64,000 bases of DNA from Enterobacterales bacterium CwR94 (GTDB lineage Bacteria; Pseudomonadota; Gammaproteobacteria; Enterobacterales; Enterobacteriaceae). The notes beneath the pieces were generated by a model. That model saw only the letters and a list, made by a program, of their open reading frames with translations, made no database searches and was not told the DNA's origin. This document shows, piece by piece, positions 8,832 through 17,644 of the stretch (its first letter is position 1; the number at the start of each line of letters is the position of its first letter). A program made the position numbers and the translations under genes. Where the stretch lies: the NCBI GenBank assembly GCA_002837195.1, contig KZ478067.1, positions 124,001 to 188,000 of the forward strand. The letters run 5' to 3'.

Positions 8832-10646
8832 ATGACACGCGATACCCGACGTATTGATGATCACGGCGTGATTGGCGATCTGCGAACCTGCGCGCTGATT
8901 GCCAATGATGGCACACTGGATTACCTGTGCTGGCCTGAACTGGACAGCCCTTCTCTGTTTACCGCGTTACTGGATAGCGATGCATCGGGCTGCTTCTCGC
9001 TGGCGCCAACGTGGGAGGCCCCGCGACGCCTGCAACTTTATCTGCCCGACACCAATATTCTGCAAACCCGCTGGCTCTCTGAACAGGGCGTGGCAGAGCT
9101 CACCGACTACATGCCCATTTGCCACACGCAGAGTGAATATCCCTGCATCGTGCGCCGACTGACCATGGTGCAAGGTGAAGCCACCTTTACCCTGCGCTGC
9201 AATCCGGTGCACGATTATGCGCGCGCGGATACCCAGGCCAATGCGCAGCACGGACGCGTCGTGTTTAGCGCCGAAGGGCAGCCCAACCTGGTGCTGGTGG
9301 GCAGTGAAGTCCTGACGCTGGATACGCAGGCGGCGCATGCACGTTTTACCCTCAAAGCCGGACAACACGCCGAGTTTCGCCTGGGCGCGCCCGACGATAA
9401 GCGCCTGGATCTTCTCAATCAGGACATCTGTTTCCGTGAAACGCTGCACTACTGGCGCAACTGGTCGCGTCAGAGCCACTATCAGGGACGCTGGCGAGAG
9501 GGGGTTAATCGCTCAGCGCTGGTGCTCAAACTGCTCACCTCACGCGAGCACGGTTCAATTGCGGCGGCGGCAACCTTTGGGCTGCCGGAAACGCTGGGCG
9601 GCGAGCGCAACTGGGATTATCGCGCCGCCTGGATCCGTGATGCCTCTTTTAGCATGTATGCCCTGATGCGCCTGGGTTATGTGGAAGAAGCCCGGCATTT
9701 TACCCATTGGGTGGGCAAATGCGTGGAGCACAGTCACCACGACGTTGAAAAGTTACAGGTGATGTACCGACTCGACAGCAGTACCGAACTGCACGAAATC
9801 GAGCTGCTTAACTTAGCCGGTTACGCAGGCTCACGCCCGGTGCGTATCGGCAATGACGCCTGGCAGCAGAAACAGCTCGATATTTATGGCGAACTGATGG
9901 ATGCCCTGTATTTAGCCAATAAATACGGCGAAGCCATTTCTCACCGTGGCTGGCTGCATGTCAGCAAAATGATTGACTGGCTGTGTGACCACTGGGAACA
10001 AGCCGATGCGGGGATCTGGGAAATGCGCGGCGAACCTGAACACTTCCTGCATTCGCGCCTGATGTGTTGGGTTGCCATTGACCGCGCCATTCGGTTGGGC
10101 GAAAAGCGTTCGCTCTCGACGCCCGTCGCGCGCTGGGACAGTGCCAGAGCCGCCATTCGCGAAGATATCTGGCACAACTTTTGGAACGCTGAGCGCGGCC
10201 ACTTCGTCTCCACGCGCCACGGAGAGTCACTGGATGCCTCGATGCTGCTGATGCCGCTACTGCGCTTTGTCAGCGCGACCGATCCCGACTGGCTGGCGAC
10301 GCTGGATGCGATCAAAACGTCGTTGGTCAGCGATGGCCTGGTGCGGCGTTACCACCGGCAAGATACCCCTGCGGATGCACTGGCAGGTGAAGAAGGCGCC
10401 TTTGTCGCCTGCTCCTTCTGGTATGTCGAGTGTCTGGCGCGGGCCGGAAAAGTGGAAGAAGCACATTTTGAATTTGAAAAACTGCTTAGCTACGCCAATC
10501 CGCTCGGCCTGTACGCGGAGGAGTTTGACAGCAGAGGATTCGCCCTGGGGAATTTTCCGCAGGCGCTGAGCCATCTGGCCTTGATCAGTGCCGCCTATTT
10601 CCTTGATCGCAAACTCAGCGGTAACGATCCGCTTTGGCAACCTTAA
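8832..10646 (+). CDS. Glycoside hydrolase family 15 protein (glucoamylase/trehalase-like)
   Basis: A 604-aa cytoplasmic protein without a signal peptide. Residues 1-200 form the beta-sandwich N-terminal domain seen in prokaryotic GH15 enzymes, starting IDDHGVIGDLRTCALIANDG. The rest is the (alpha/alpha)6 barrel with RNWDYRAAWIRDA (259-271), the general-acid motif GIWEMRG (Glu397) and the second acidic motif YAEEFDS (561-567). Bacterial members act on alpha-glucans or trehalose. The sequence alone does not say which. It lies 51 bp after yohD on the same strand and has no counterpart at this place in E. coli. A good AGGAG precedes the ATG. Confidence 0.88.
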   Translation: MTRDTRRIDDHGVIGDLRTCALIANDGTLDYLCWPELDSPSLFTALLDSDASGCFSLAPTWEAPRRLQLYLPDTNILQTRWLSEQGVAELTDYMPICHTQSEYPCIVRRLTMVQGEATFTLRCNPVHDYARADTQANAQHGRVVFSAEGQPNLVLVGSEVLTLDTQAAHARFTLKAGQHAEFRLGAPDDKRLDLLNQDICFRETLHYWRNWSRQSHYQGRWREGVNRSALVLKLLTSREHGSIAAAATFGLPETLGGERNWDYRAAWIRDASFSMYALMRLGYVEEARHFTHWVGKCVEHSHHDVEKLQVMYRLDSSTELHEIELLNLAGYAGSRPVRIGNDAWQQKQLDIYGELMDALYLANKYGEAISHRGWLHVSKMIDWLCDHWEQADAGIWEMRGEPEHFLHSRLMCWVAIDRAIRLGEKRSLSTPVARWDSARAAIREDIWHNFWNAERGHFVSTRHGESLDASMLLMPLLRFVSATDPDWLATLDAIKTSLVSDGLVRRYHRQDTPADALAGEEGAFVACSFWYVECLARAGKVEEAHFEFEKLLSYANPLGLYAEEFDSRGFALGNFPQALSHLALISAAYFLDRKLSGNDPLWQP

Positions 10647-10833
10647 ACGCCCTTAATTTGACCCATATCGGTTACTGGATTCACTAACTGGACATTTTTT
10701 CGTAAAGATAGTTCAGATGCGAGAAATGCAGGTTTCCTCTGACCCCGTTATGCACATATAATGCGCAGTCGGTCTCAAGACCAATATGGGTCGTTTCTCA
10801 ACAAGCCATTAAGGCATTACTACCTGATAAATT

Positions 10834-11958
10834 ATGAAAAAAAGCATTCGCGCAATCGTCTCTCTGGCACTGGCCGTGGCTGCATTCAGCCACTCTGCTT
10901 TTGCTGTGGTTTATCCTCTGCCGCCGGCCAACAGCCGACTGATAGGTGAAAACCTCGAAATCACCATTCCTGCAGACAGCAAACTGCCGCTGGAAGCCTT
11001 TGCTGCACAGTACCAAATGGGGCTTAGCAACCTGCTGGAAGCCAACCCTGGTGCGGATGTTTATCTGCCTAAGCCGGGCAGCAAACTGATCATTCCTCAG
11101 CAGTTGATCCTGCCTGACGCCCCACGTCAGGGCGTGGTGATCAACAGTGCCGAAATGCGCCTGTATTACTATCCAAAAGGCACTAATACCGTGGTGGTTC
11201 TGCCTATTGGTATCGGTGAGTTAGGTAAAGATACGCCGATTAACTGGACAACCACTGTTCAGCGTAAGAAAGCGGGCCCGACCTGGACTCCAACCAAGAA
11301 AATGCATGAAGAGTACAGAGCGCGTGGCGAAAGCCTGCCTGCCGTCTTCCCGGCTGGCCCTGACAACCCAATGGGTCTGTATGCCCTGTATATCGGCAAT
11401 CTGTACGCCATTCACGGCACCAACGCCAACTTCGGTATCGGCCTGCGTGTCAGCCACGGCTGCGTGCGCCTGCGTAACGACGACATCAAGTGGTTGTTTG
11501 ATAACATCCCGGTAGGCACCCGCGTACAATTTATCGATCAACCGATGAAAGCCAGCGTGGAGCCCGATGGCAGCCGCTATGTGGAAGTCCACAACCCGCT
11601 GTCACAGACCGAAGAGCAATTTAAGTCGCGCGAACCTGTGCCATTGACCATCACACCGGCCGTTAGCAAAGTGGTGGTAGATGCCAGCGTGAACAGCCAG
11701 GCAATGGACAATGCACTGAAAGCACGTAGCGGTATGCCGACCAAAATCAATGGTCCGGCTGAAGAAGAAGCCACCGCTGCCCCGGTTCCGGTGGAAGAAG
11801 GCAATGGCGCACAGCCAATGGAATCGCCTATGACGCCAGCGGATCAACCGCCAGCGCCAACGGAAACCGCGCCAGAAGGTGAGAACGCACCGGTCAGCGA
11901 TGCCGCTCCCGTCAACAGCGCACAATCCGTCTCAGCATCCGAAGCAAACCCTTCCTGA
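10834..11958 (+). CDS. ldtB: L,D-transpeptidase of the LdtB (YbiS) type with C-terminal extension
   Basis: Periplasmic L,D-transpeptidase of the group that attaches Braun lipoprotein to peptidoglycan. The signal peptide ends SAFA, a LysM-like segment follows (about 41-90, ending IPQQLILP), then the YkuD catalytic domain with [20 protein letters not shown]. The nucleophile is Cys210. The body is nearly colinear with E. coli YbiS (306 aa), but this protein has 374 aa. The excess is a C-terminal tail of about 65 residues rich in Glu, Pro, Ala and Ser and without Cys. A TATAAT at 10757-10762 may be its -10 element. A strong bidirectional terminator follows. ErfK, YnhG and YcfS are paralogues, but the N-terminal and catalytic sequence favours YbiS. 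Confidence 0.9.
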   Translation: MKKSIRAIVSLALAVAAFSHSAFAVVYPLPPANSRLIGENLEITIPADSKLPLEAFAAQYQMGLSNLLEANPGADVYLPKPGSKLIIPQQLILPDAPRQGVVINSAEMRLYYYPKGTNTVVVLPIGIGELGKDTPINWTTTVQRKKAGPTWTPTKKMHEEYRARGESLPAVFPAGPDNPMGLYALYIGNLYAIHGTNANFGIGLRVSHGCVRLRNDDIKWLFDNIPVGTRVQFIDQPMKASVEPDGSRYVEVHNPLSQTEEQFKSREPVPLTITPAVSKVVVDASVNSQAMDNALKARSGMPTKINGPAEEEATAAPVPVEEGNGAQPMESPMTPADQPPAPTETAPEGENAPVSDAAPVNSAQSVSASEANPS

Positions 11959-11974
11959 TTCTGCGATGACATAA

Positions 11975-12008
11975 AAAACGGGCCTGCAATGGCCCGTTTT
12001 TTTTTGCT
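11975..12008. terminator. Bidirectional Rho-independent terminator between ldtB and the MFS gene
   Basis: AAAACGGGCC and GGCCCGTTTT form a perfect 10-bp stem around a 6-nt loop. On the plus strand a run of nine T follows, and on the minus strand a run of T also follows. It can end both ldtB (+) and the convergent MFS gene (-). Confidence 0.92.
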
Positions 12009-12015
12009 TAAGGCG

Positions 12016-13215
12016 TTACACCTTAAGCCGTTGTTGATGCTGGAGTTGTCCAATACGCAATGTGATGAACAGCGCCGCGACAATCACCATCGCCCCCGCC
12101 AGATACACGGTTTCCACGCCCCACCATCCCACCAGCAAGCCCGCAACCGGCCCAACTAAGCCAAGGCCTAAATCTAAGAACGCGGAATATAAACCCAGCG
12201 CCGTGCCTTGATTTTGCACCGGTACCTGCTTCACCGCTTCAATGCCCAGTGCCGGGAAAACCAGTGAAAAGCCCACGCCGGTTAAAAATGCTCCCACATC
12301 GACCCACAACGCAGAAGGGGCTAACCAGATAGTGATTAATCCCACGGCCTCAAGCGCAAACGACCAGACGGTGACTTTCACACCGCCATAACGCGTGATC
12401 ATATTGCTGCAGGTCAGACGCATCAGGATAAAGCCGCCGCTAAACAGCGTCAGCGCAAACGCGGCCCCGCTCCAGCCACGATCGGAAAATAATAGCGTGA
12501 TAAACGTCGCTAACGTGCCGAATCCCACCGTGCCCAATCCCAGTGCGAGGCCAAACAACCAGATTTTTGAGCACACGGTTTGAAACGGCACGCGATGGCC
12601 GCTTGCCACCTCAATCGCCGGTTTTTGGCTGGCGAGCCAAAAGCCCAGCAGCCCCATCAGCATGATAGGCACGGCAAAGCCCGCCAACCCGGCAACCTCA
12701 TTCAGCACAACGCCCAGCGGCGCACCGACTGCCATCGCCAGATAAGTCGCGACGCCATTCCAGGAGATAACCCGCGCACTTTGCAGGCTGCCCACTAAAT
12801 TAATGCCCCACAGCGTGGCGCCCGTGCTGGTCAAACTCTCACCGACGCCCAATACCAAGCGCGCCAGCGCCAGTAACGCCAGGCTGAGCCAGGGCGTGGC
12901 GACAGACAGCATCGCCAGCAGCATAAAGACGCCACTAAGGCCGCACAGCACCACGCCTATCATCACCACTTTTTTCGGCCCTAACAGATCGGCATAACGT
13001 CCGGCTTGTGGGCGGCTGATCAACGTGGCTACGTATTGCAAACTGATGATGATCCCGGCGATAAAGGAGCTATAGCCTAACTGGTGATGCACAAAACCGG
13101 GCAATACCGCGAGCGGCAAGCCGACGCAGAGATAACAAAAGAAGGTGAAAAAGATGACAGAAAGGATGCGTTTGTTGAGTGCGCCTGTGCTGGTTTCTCT
13201 GGCAATGCTGGTCAT
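12016..13215 (-). CDS. MFS transporter, YhhS/YfcJ type
   Basis: Major facilitator superfamily protein of 399 aa from the ATG at 13215, with 12 predicted membrane helices. The loop 2-3 signature reads RPQAGRYADLLGPKK, and the block LVFPALGIEAVKQVPVQNQGTALG is typical of the YhhS/YfcJ branch of DHA1 drug/sugar efflux proteins. The substrate is unknown. An in-frame GTG at 13248 would add 11 residues but falls inside a CRP-like palindrome. The ATG is therefore preferred, although no clear Shine-Dalgarno stands before either. It converges on ldtB across a shared terminator. Confidence 0.85.
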   Translation of the reverse strand: MTSIARETSTGALNKRILSVIFFTFFCYLCVGLPLAVLPGFVHHQLGYSSFIAGIIISLQYVATLISRPQAGRYADLLGPKKVVMIGVVLCGLSGVFMLLAMLSVATPWLSLALLALARLVLGVGESLTSTGATLWGINLVGSLQSARVISWNGVATYLAMAVGAPLGVVLNEVAGLAGFAVPIMLMGLLGFWLASQKPAIEVASGHRVPFQTVCSKIWLFGLALGLGTVGFGTLATFITLLFSDRGWSGAAFALTLFSGGFILMRLTCSNMITRYGGVKVTVWSFALEAVGLITIWLAPSALWVDVGAFLTGVGFSLVFPALGIEAVKQVPVQNQGTALGLYSAFLDLGLGLVGPVAGLLVGWWGVETVYLAGAMVIVAALFITLRIGQLQHQQRLKV

Positions 13216-13233
13216 GGATCCGCTATCCGGGGA

Positions 13234-13249
13234 CGTGACAAAGGTCACA
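13234..13249. promoter_or_regulatory. CRP-like operator upstream of the MFS gene
   Basis: On the minus strand the sequence reads TGTGACCTTTGTCACG. This matches the CRP consensus TGTGA-N6-TCACA in nine of ten defined positions with exact spacing. It lies 19-34 bp upstream of the chosen start codon of the MFS gene, close enough to overlap its promoter or leader. Function is inferred from the pattern only. Confidence 0.6.
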
Positions 13250-13318
13250 TGATAGCGTCATCATCGTAGAAAATCTTCCCCAGGGAATAATGATCGCGCT
13301 AATCAGAATACTGACAGG

Positions 13319-14254
13319 TTAACACTGACGATCAATAACACGAGAAATGGCATCTGAGCGGGTCAAGGCGCGGATTTCACTGAATAAGCCGCTGGCTTCA
13401 GCATATTCTTTACGCAAATAGCCCAGCCACTGTTTGATACGCGCAACATGGTAGTGCCCCGTATCACCCTGTTTTTCCAGCCGACTGTACTTTTGCAGCA
13501 GTTGAACCACCTCTGGCCACGGCATGCGTGGCGCGTTGTGTTTGATGACCCGGCTGAGGTTCGGCACGTTCAGCGCCCCGCGCCCAATCATAATGTCCTG
13601 ACAGCCTGTCGCTTGCAGGCACGCCTGCGCGGAAGCGTAATCCCACACTTCCCCATTGGCAATAACTGGAATATGTAAGCGCTGGCGGATCTCACCGATG
13701 GCAGCCCAATTGATGCGATCGGCTTTATAACCGTCTTCTTTGGTGCGGCCATGCACCACTAGTTCGCTGGCACCGGCCTGCTGCACCGCATCGGCAATTT
13801 CAAAACGCCGCTCACCCGATTCCCATCCGAGGCGAATTTTCACGGTGACCGGCAAATGCGCAGGCACGGCTTCGCGCATAGCCTTTGCACCGCGATAGAT
13901 TAAATCAGGATCTTTTAGCAGGCTGGCACCACCGCCACTGCCGTTCACGGTTTTCGATGGACAGCCGCAATTCAGATCCACACCCCATGAGCCGAGTTCA
14001 ACGGCACGCGCGGCGTTTTCGGCCAACCATTCGGGATACTGGCCAAGCAACTGGATGCGCACGCGGGTAGCAGAAGGTGTGCGGCTGCCGTGATGCAACT
14101 CGGGGCACAGCCGATAAAACAGTTTCGCAGGGAGCAGCGCGTCGGTGACGCGCAAAAACTCAGTGATACAGAGGTCATAATCATTGACCTCTGTCAGCAG
14201 TTCTCTGACCAACGAATCGAGCACGCCCTCCATCGGGGCCAGAAGCACACGCAT
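13319..14254 (-). CDS. dusC: tRNA-dihydrouridine(16) synthase DusC
   Basis: FMN-dependent enzyme that reduces U16 in the D-loop of tRNAs. The 311-aa sequence starts [23 protein letters not shown] and contains the family motif [21 protein letters not shown] with the catalytic Cys, followed by HGRTKEDGY and the helical C-terminal tRNA-binding region. It is close in sequence and length to E. coli DusC (315 aa). The start codon lies only 5 bp after the rhlE stop on the same strand, suggesting an rhlE-dusC transcription unit. In E. coli the two genes lie far apart. Confidence 0.95.
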   Translation of the reverse strand: MRVLLAPMEGVLDSLVRELLTEVNDYDLCITEFLRVTDALLPAKLFYRLCPELHHGSRTPSATRVRIQLLGQYPEWLAENAARAVELGSWGVDLNCGCPSKTVNGSGGGASLLKDPDLIYRGAKAMREAVPAHLPVTVKIRLGWESGERRFEIADAVQQAGASELVVHGRTKEDGYKADRINWAAIGEIRQRLHIPVIANGEVWDYASAQACLQATGCQDIMIGRGALNVPNLSRVIKHNAPRMPWPEVVQLLQKYSRLEKQGDTGHYHVARIKQWLGYLRKEYAEASGLFSEIRALTRSDAISRVIDRQC

Positions 14255-14259
14255 AGGAC

Positions 14260-15645
14260 TTAGCGATTACCGCCCGTTGGCGCACCGCGACGTCCACGTC
14301 CCTGACCACCGTCCTGACGACGCTGTGCATTTGCCGGACGTTCACCGTTCTGACGGCGCGGCTGGCCGCTGTTATTACCGCCATTGCCGGAATTACCGGA
14401 ATTGCCGCCGCCGTTACGCGGCGCACCGCGGCCACGGCCTTGACCACCGCCGTTGCCACCGCCACCACGTTGCTGACGACCATTCTGGATCGGCTCTGCT
14501 TTGATAGAGGGATCGGGCTCAAAACCGTCGGTGGCGATGCGCGGAATTTCACGCTTCAGCAGACGTTCGATATCACGCAGCAGTTTGTGCTCATCAACAC
14601 AGACCAGCGACAGGGCTTCACCGGTTGCCGCAGCACGGCCAGTACGACCAATACGGTGGACGTAATCTTCCGGTACGTTTGGCAGCTCGTAGTTCACCAC
14701 GTGTGGCAACTCTTCGATATCCAAACCGCGCGCGGCGATATCGGTCGCCACCAGCACGCGGATGCTGCCGGTTTTGAAATCAGCCAGAGCACGTGTACGC
14801 GCCCCCTGACTTTTATTGCCGTGGATTGCGGCAGCCGTGATGCCATCTTTATTCAGCAGTTCTGCCAGGTGATTCGCGCCGTGTTTTGTGCGTGTAAATA
14901 CCAACACCTGCTGCCAGTTGCCGCGACCAATCATCAGCGACAACAGCTCCCGCTTGCGTTTCTTATCCACAAAGTGCACGTGCTGAGTAACCTGCTCAGA
15001 AGCCGTATTACGGCGCGCCACTTCAATTTGCTGCGGGTTATGCAGCAGCTTTTCAGCCAACTGTTTGATTTCGTCGGAGAAGGTGGCCGAGAACAACAGG
15101 TTCTGGCGTTTTGCAGGCAATTTTGCCAGCACGCGACGAATATCGTGAATAAAGCCCATATCTAACATACGGTCAGCTTCATCCAGCACCAGGATTTCCA
15201 CTTTCGAGAGATCCACGGCGTTTTGGTGTTCTAAATCCAGCAAACGTCCAGGCGTGGCAACCAAAATATCGACACCGCCACGCAGCTTCATCATCTGTGG
15301 ATTAATGCTGACGCCACCAAACACCACCAGCGAACGTACGTTGAGGTATTTGCTGTAATCTCGGACGTTTTCCCCTACCTGAGCCGCCAACTCACGCGTT
15401 GGCGTCAGGATCAGGGCGCGCACCGGGCGACGGCCCTTTGGTGCGGGTTGAGTAGATAAGCGTTGCAACAGTGGCAGTGTAAAACCCGCGGTTTTACCGG
15501 TACCGGTTTGTGCGCTGGCCATTAAATCGCCACCGTTAAGCACCACCGGAATCGCCTGCCGTTGGACAGGTGTCGGTTCACTGTAACCCTGTTCAGCCAC
15601 GGCACGCAGAATATCGGCACTCAAGCCAAGAGCGTCAAAAGACAT
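14260..15645 (-). CDS. rhlE: ATP-dependent RNA helicase RhlE
   Basis: DEAD-box RNA helicase of 461 aa, implicated in E. coli in ribosome assembly and mRNA decay. Motifs are in order: Q motif (PTPVQRQA), AQTGTGKT (45-52), [25 protein letters not shown] (155-158), SAT, and HRIGRTGRA. From about residue 395 the C-terminal tail is low-complexity, rich in Gly, Asn, Arg and Gln, as in RhlE but visibly repetitive. The ATG at 15645 gives [13 protein letters not shown] like E. coli RhlE. The longer open frame upstream is not conserved. GGAG stands 11 nt upstream. The minus-strand coding pattern creates a long but spurious plus-strand frame at 14440-15165. Confidence 0.95.
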   Translation of the reverse strand: MSFDALGLSADILRAVAEQGYSEPTPVQRQAIPVVLNGGDLMASAQTGTGKTAGFTLPLLQRLSTQPAPKGRRPVRALILTPTRELAAQVGENVRDYSKYLNVRSLVVFGGVSINPQMMKLRGGVDILVATPGRLLDLEHQNAVDLSKVEILVLDEADRMLDMGFIHDIRRVLAKLPAKRQNLLFSATFSDEIKQLAEKLLHNPQQIEVARRNTASEQVTQHVHFVDKKRKRELLSLMIGRGNWQQVLVFTRTKHGANHLAELLNKDGITAAAIHGNKSQGARTRALADFKTGSIRVLVATDIAARGLDIEELPHVVNYELPNVPEDYVHRIGRTGRAAATGEALSLVCVDEHKLLRDIERLLKREIPRIATDGFEPDPSIKAEPIQNGRQQRGGGGNGGGQGRGRGAPRNGGGNSGNSGNGGNNSGQPRRQNGERPANAQRRQDGGQGRGRRGAPTGGNR

Positions 15646-15939
15646 AAAGTATATTACTCCAGACCGCCCTGACCGTTTGCAACGGTGTAGTTTCCAGGGG
15701 GTAGTGACTGCCCGGCAACGCCAGACAGAAGATTGGGGGCACAAACCACAGTGCATGAGCGCCGGAGTGTAGCAGATCGCCGGTTAGCGGGAAAGTATTG
15801 TTCAGTCCGCTGCCAGGTGTTGATGCCGCAGCGTTAATTGCGCAGAACGCCCGCGTTGCGTTATGGGTTATACCCATTGCAGCAGCATTCGCTATATAGT
15901 CAAATACACAGCGATAGTAATACCGAAAGAGGTTTTTTA
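15646..15939. other. Divergent intergenic region between rhlE and the DUF1543 gene
   Basis: About 290 bp without a credible gene. It must hold the rhlE promoter (minus) and the promoter of the DUF1543 gene (plus). One 15-bp palindrome, ATGGGT-tat-ACCCAT, is present at 15863-15877 and a TATATAGT stretch at 15893-15900. I could not fix convincing -35/-10 pairs. Confidence 0.5.
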
Positions 15940-16443
15940 ATGAATCTGTACATGTTTTATGTGGGTGGCAATGCGGGTAAATCGAATATTGAAGTCCATG
16001 ATATCCAGTTTGTTGCCGCCAATAAGCCCGAAGAGGCCTGGCCAATCCTGCGCGACGCCTGGTTTGGCGATCGCGACAAAATTCACATTGACGGCTACAG
16101 CCGGATAACCTGGGCGGATGGCTATGCCGTTACGCTCACTGCTGAACCCTCGCCCTGCGCGCACAAATTATTTTTCGTCAACGCTGGCGGTTACCGACCT
16201 GATACGCTGGCAGAGTTACATGAATTCGATTTGTTTGTTGCTGAAAATGCGCAACAAGCCAAGCAGAAAGCGTTGCAGACGCTGCTGTGCGGCACGGACC
16301 AGCAGCATAAAGATAATCTGAAAGACGTTGATGATTGCCTGTTACTGGAAAAGGTCGGGGAGTTGTTTGTCCATTTGGCGCCCTGCCCATCAGGAAAGCG
16401 TGATCTGCCTGAATGGCAGGGCTACCAACCGATAGGTGTCTGA
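15940..16443 (+). CDS. DUF1543 domain-containing protein
   Basis: A 167-aa soluble protein of unknown function, recognised as DUF1543 by MNLYMFYVGGNAGKSNIEVHDIQFVAA at the start and the second half-repeat (LFFVNAGGYRPDTLAELHEFDLFVAENAQQAKQKA). The two halves resemble each other: FYVGGN...IEVHDIQFVAANKPEEA against FFVNAGGY...LHEFDLFVAENAQQA. This indicates an internal duplication. The ATG at 15940 follows AGAGG at good spacing. The frame is open further upstream, but the conserved N-terminus begins here. No operon partner is evident. A perfect inverted repeat follows 11 bp after the stop. Confidence 0.8.
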   Translation: MNLYMFYVGGNAGKSNIEVHDIQFVAANKPEEAWPILRDAWFGDRDKIHIDGYSRITWADGYAVTLTAEPSPCAHKLFFVNAGGYRPDTLAELHEFDLFVAENAQQAKQKALQTLLCGTDQQHKDNLKDVDDCLLLEKVGELFVHLAPCPSGKRDLPEWQGYQPIGV

Positions 16444-16454
16444 GTTTCAGGAGC

Positions 16455-16483
16455 ACTGGCCGTTGCAACGTATAACGGCCAGT
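16455..16483. terminator. Perfect inverted repeat after the DUF1543 gene
   Basis: ACTGGCCGTT and AACGGCCAGT form a perfect 10-bp stem with a 9-nt loop, 11 bp after the stop codon. No T-run follows directly, so it is a probable but not textbook terminator or RNA-stabilising hairpin. It may also serve the minus-strand reading from the LysR side. Confidence 0.5.
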
Positions 16484-16495
16484 CCTGGAGAAGCG

Positions 16496-16648
16496 TTATT
16501 TCAGATCCAGCGCACTGATCACCCGGGCAATTTCTGCGATATCGCTCGCTGACAGCGGTGGCCCTGGCGCGAGCAATGGCAGTGTGTCAACACGACGTTG
16601 CATAACGTCATCTTCACTCCAGCAGTGCAGGCTGTGCACCTGCAACAT
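16496..16648 (-). pseudogene. Possible small ORF or gene remnant (50 codons) overlapping the LysR 3' end
   Basis: A minus-strand frame from ATG 16648 to TAA 16496 overlaps the last 35 bp of the LysR gene in another frame. It continues past the LysR stop for about 115 bp. The part beyond LysR (MQRRVDTLPLLAPGPPLSAS and on to ISALDLK) has protein-like composition and high-GC codon usage like the neighbours. I do not recognise the family, and there is no Shine-Dalgarno of note. It could be the decayed C-terminus of a lost neighbour, a real microprotein, or chance. Confidence 0.25.
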
Positions 16649-17552
16649 GCGGCATCACCGATTTCATCAGCGTGAAAAAATGGCGTAAGCGCGCCGGGTA
16701 GTAACTGGCCCACGGATAGGTTAGCCAAACGGGTAGCGCTGCGGGTTGCCAGGCAGGACAGAGTGGCACGAGTCGGCCAGCAGCAAGATCCTCTTGCACC
16801 ACCCAGGCAGAGACAGCAGCAATGCCCATCCCGGATAATGCGGCTTTGCGCACGGCATACAGGCTGTCGCTGTAAAATCGCGGGGCAAAGGTCAGATTAT
16901 GGGTCTCGCCAGTGGCGTTTTTTAGCGCCAGCTCGGTGCGATAGAAGCTGGTCAGGGCAACCCAGGGCAGCGACGAGAGCTGGCTGACGTGCTGTAACGG
17001 CGGGTGGGCGGCCATCAGTTCAGGGGATGCCACCACCACACGGGGAACTTCCGCCAGCAGCGTGGCGACAATTGCCGGATCGTCCGGTGCGCCGACCTGT
17101 ATCGCGCAATCAATATTCTCGGCAATAAAGTCAGGCGTGCGATCGTTAAGCATCCATTCAACGGTGAGGCGCGAATGCCTGGCGAGCCATGCCATCAACG
17201 GCTCCATAAGTTGATCCTGACCAAAGGCGTGGGGTGCCCGCACGCGCAGCGTACCCACCGGATCGTCACTGGCCCCCGTCAGCGCATCTTCGAGCGCAAA
17301 CCAACTGGCCAATAGCTGTTGCGCCTGCGCATAGCAGCGCTCACCGTCATCCGTGAGTTTGAGTGCATGCGTGGTGCGCAGGATCAAACGCTGGCCCAGC
17401 ATCTGTTCCAGGGCCTGTAAACGCCGACTGATGGTGGGTTGACTGGTATTCAGTTGCGCGGCGGCGGCGGAAAGGGTGCCGCTCTCGACAATGCGAATAA
17501 AAGTTTGCATCAGTTCAATGCGGTCGATGCTACCGCTGGCGATTTTTTTCAT
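16614..17552 (-). CDS. LysR-family transcriptional regulator
   Basis: LysR-type regulator of 312 aa. The N-terminal winged helix-turn-helix (about residues 10-70) reads LMQTFIRIVESGTLSAAAAQ, then the recognition helix TSQPTISRRLQALEQMLGQRL. The periplasmic-binding-protein-like effector domain follows (95-300). It is divergent from an MFS transporter gene 93 bp away, the usual arrangement in which the regulator controls the exporter. A T-N11-A palindrome overlaps its own start codon, pointing to autoregulation. The effector is unknown. Confidence 0.88.
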   Translation of the reverse strand: MKKIASGSIDRIELMQTFIRIVESGTLSAAAAQLNTSQPTISRRLQALEQMLGQRLILRTTHALKLTDDGERCYAQAQQLLASWFALEDALTGASDDPVGTLRVRAPHAFGQDQLMEPLMAWLARHSRLTVEWMLNDRTPDFIAENIDCAIQVGAPDDPAIVATLLAEVPRVVVASPELMAAHPPLQHVSQLSSLPWVALTSFYRTELALKNATGETHNLTFAPRFYSDSLYAVRKAALSGMGIAAVSAWVVQEDLAAGRLVPLCPAWQPAALPVWLTYPWASYYPARLRHFFTLMKSVMPHVAGAQPALLE

Positions 17553-17565
17553 ACGTTAAGCGTAT
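17551..17565. promoter_or_regulatory. LysR-type box at the LysR start codon
   Basis: ATACGTTAAGCGTAT has the T-N11-A geometry and 5-bp symmetric arms (ATACG/CGTAT) expected of a LysR operator. It starts 1 bp inside the start codon of the LysR gene and lies about 80 bp upstream of the divergent MFS gene. This fits binding by the adjacent regulator. Confidence 0.5.
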
Positions 17566-17644
17566 AACAGTTTTACCTCTGTTGCCTCTACCACGTATAA
17601 AACATCTCAGGTGTAATGCGCTGACTTTACCAGGGGAACACACT

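Noticed and set aside
14440-15165. A 241-codon open frame on the plus strand opposite rhlE
   Set aside because: It is antisense to the conserved helicase motifs of rhlE and shows no protein-family features of its own.
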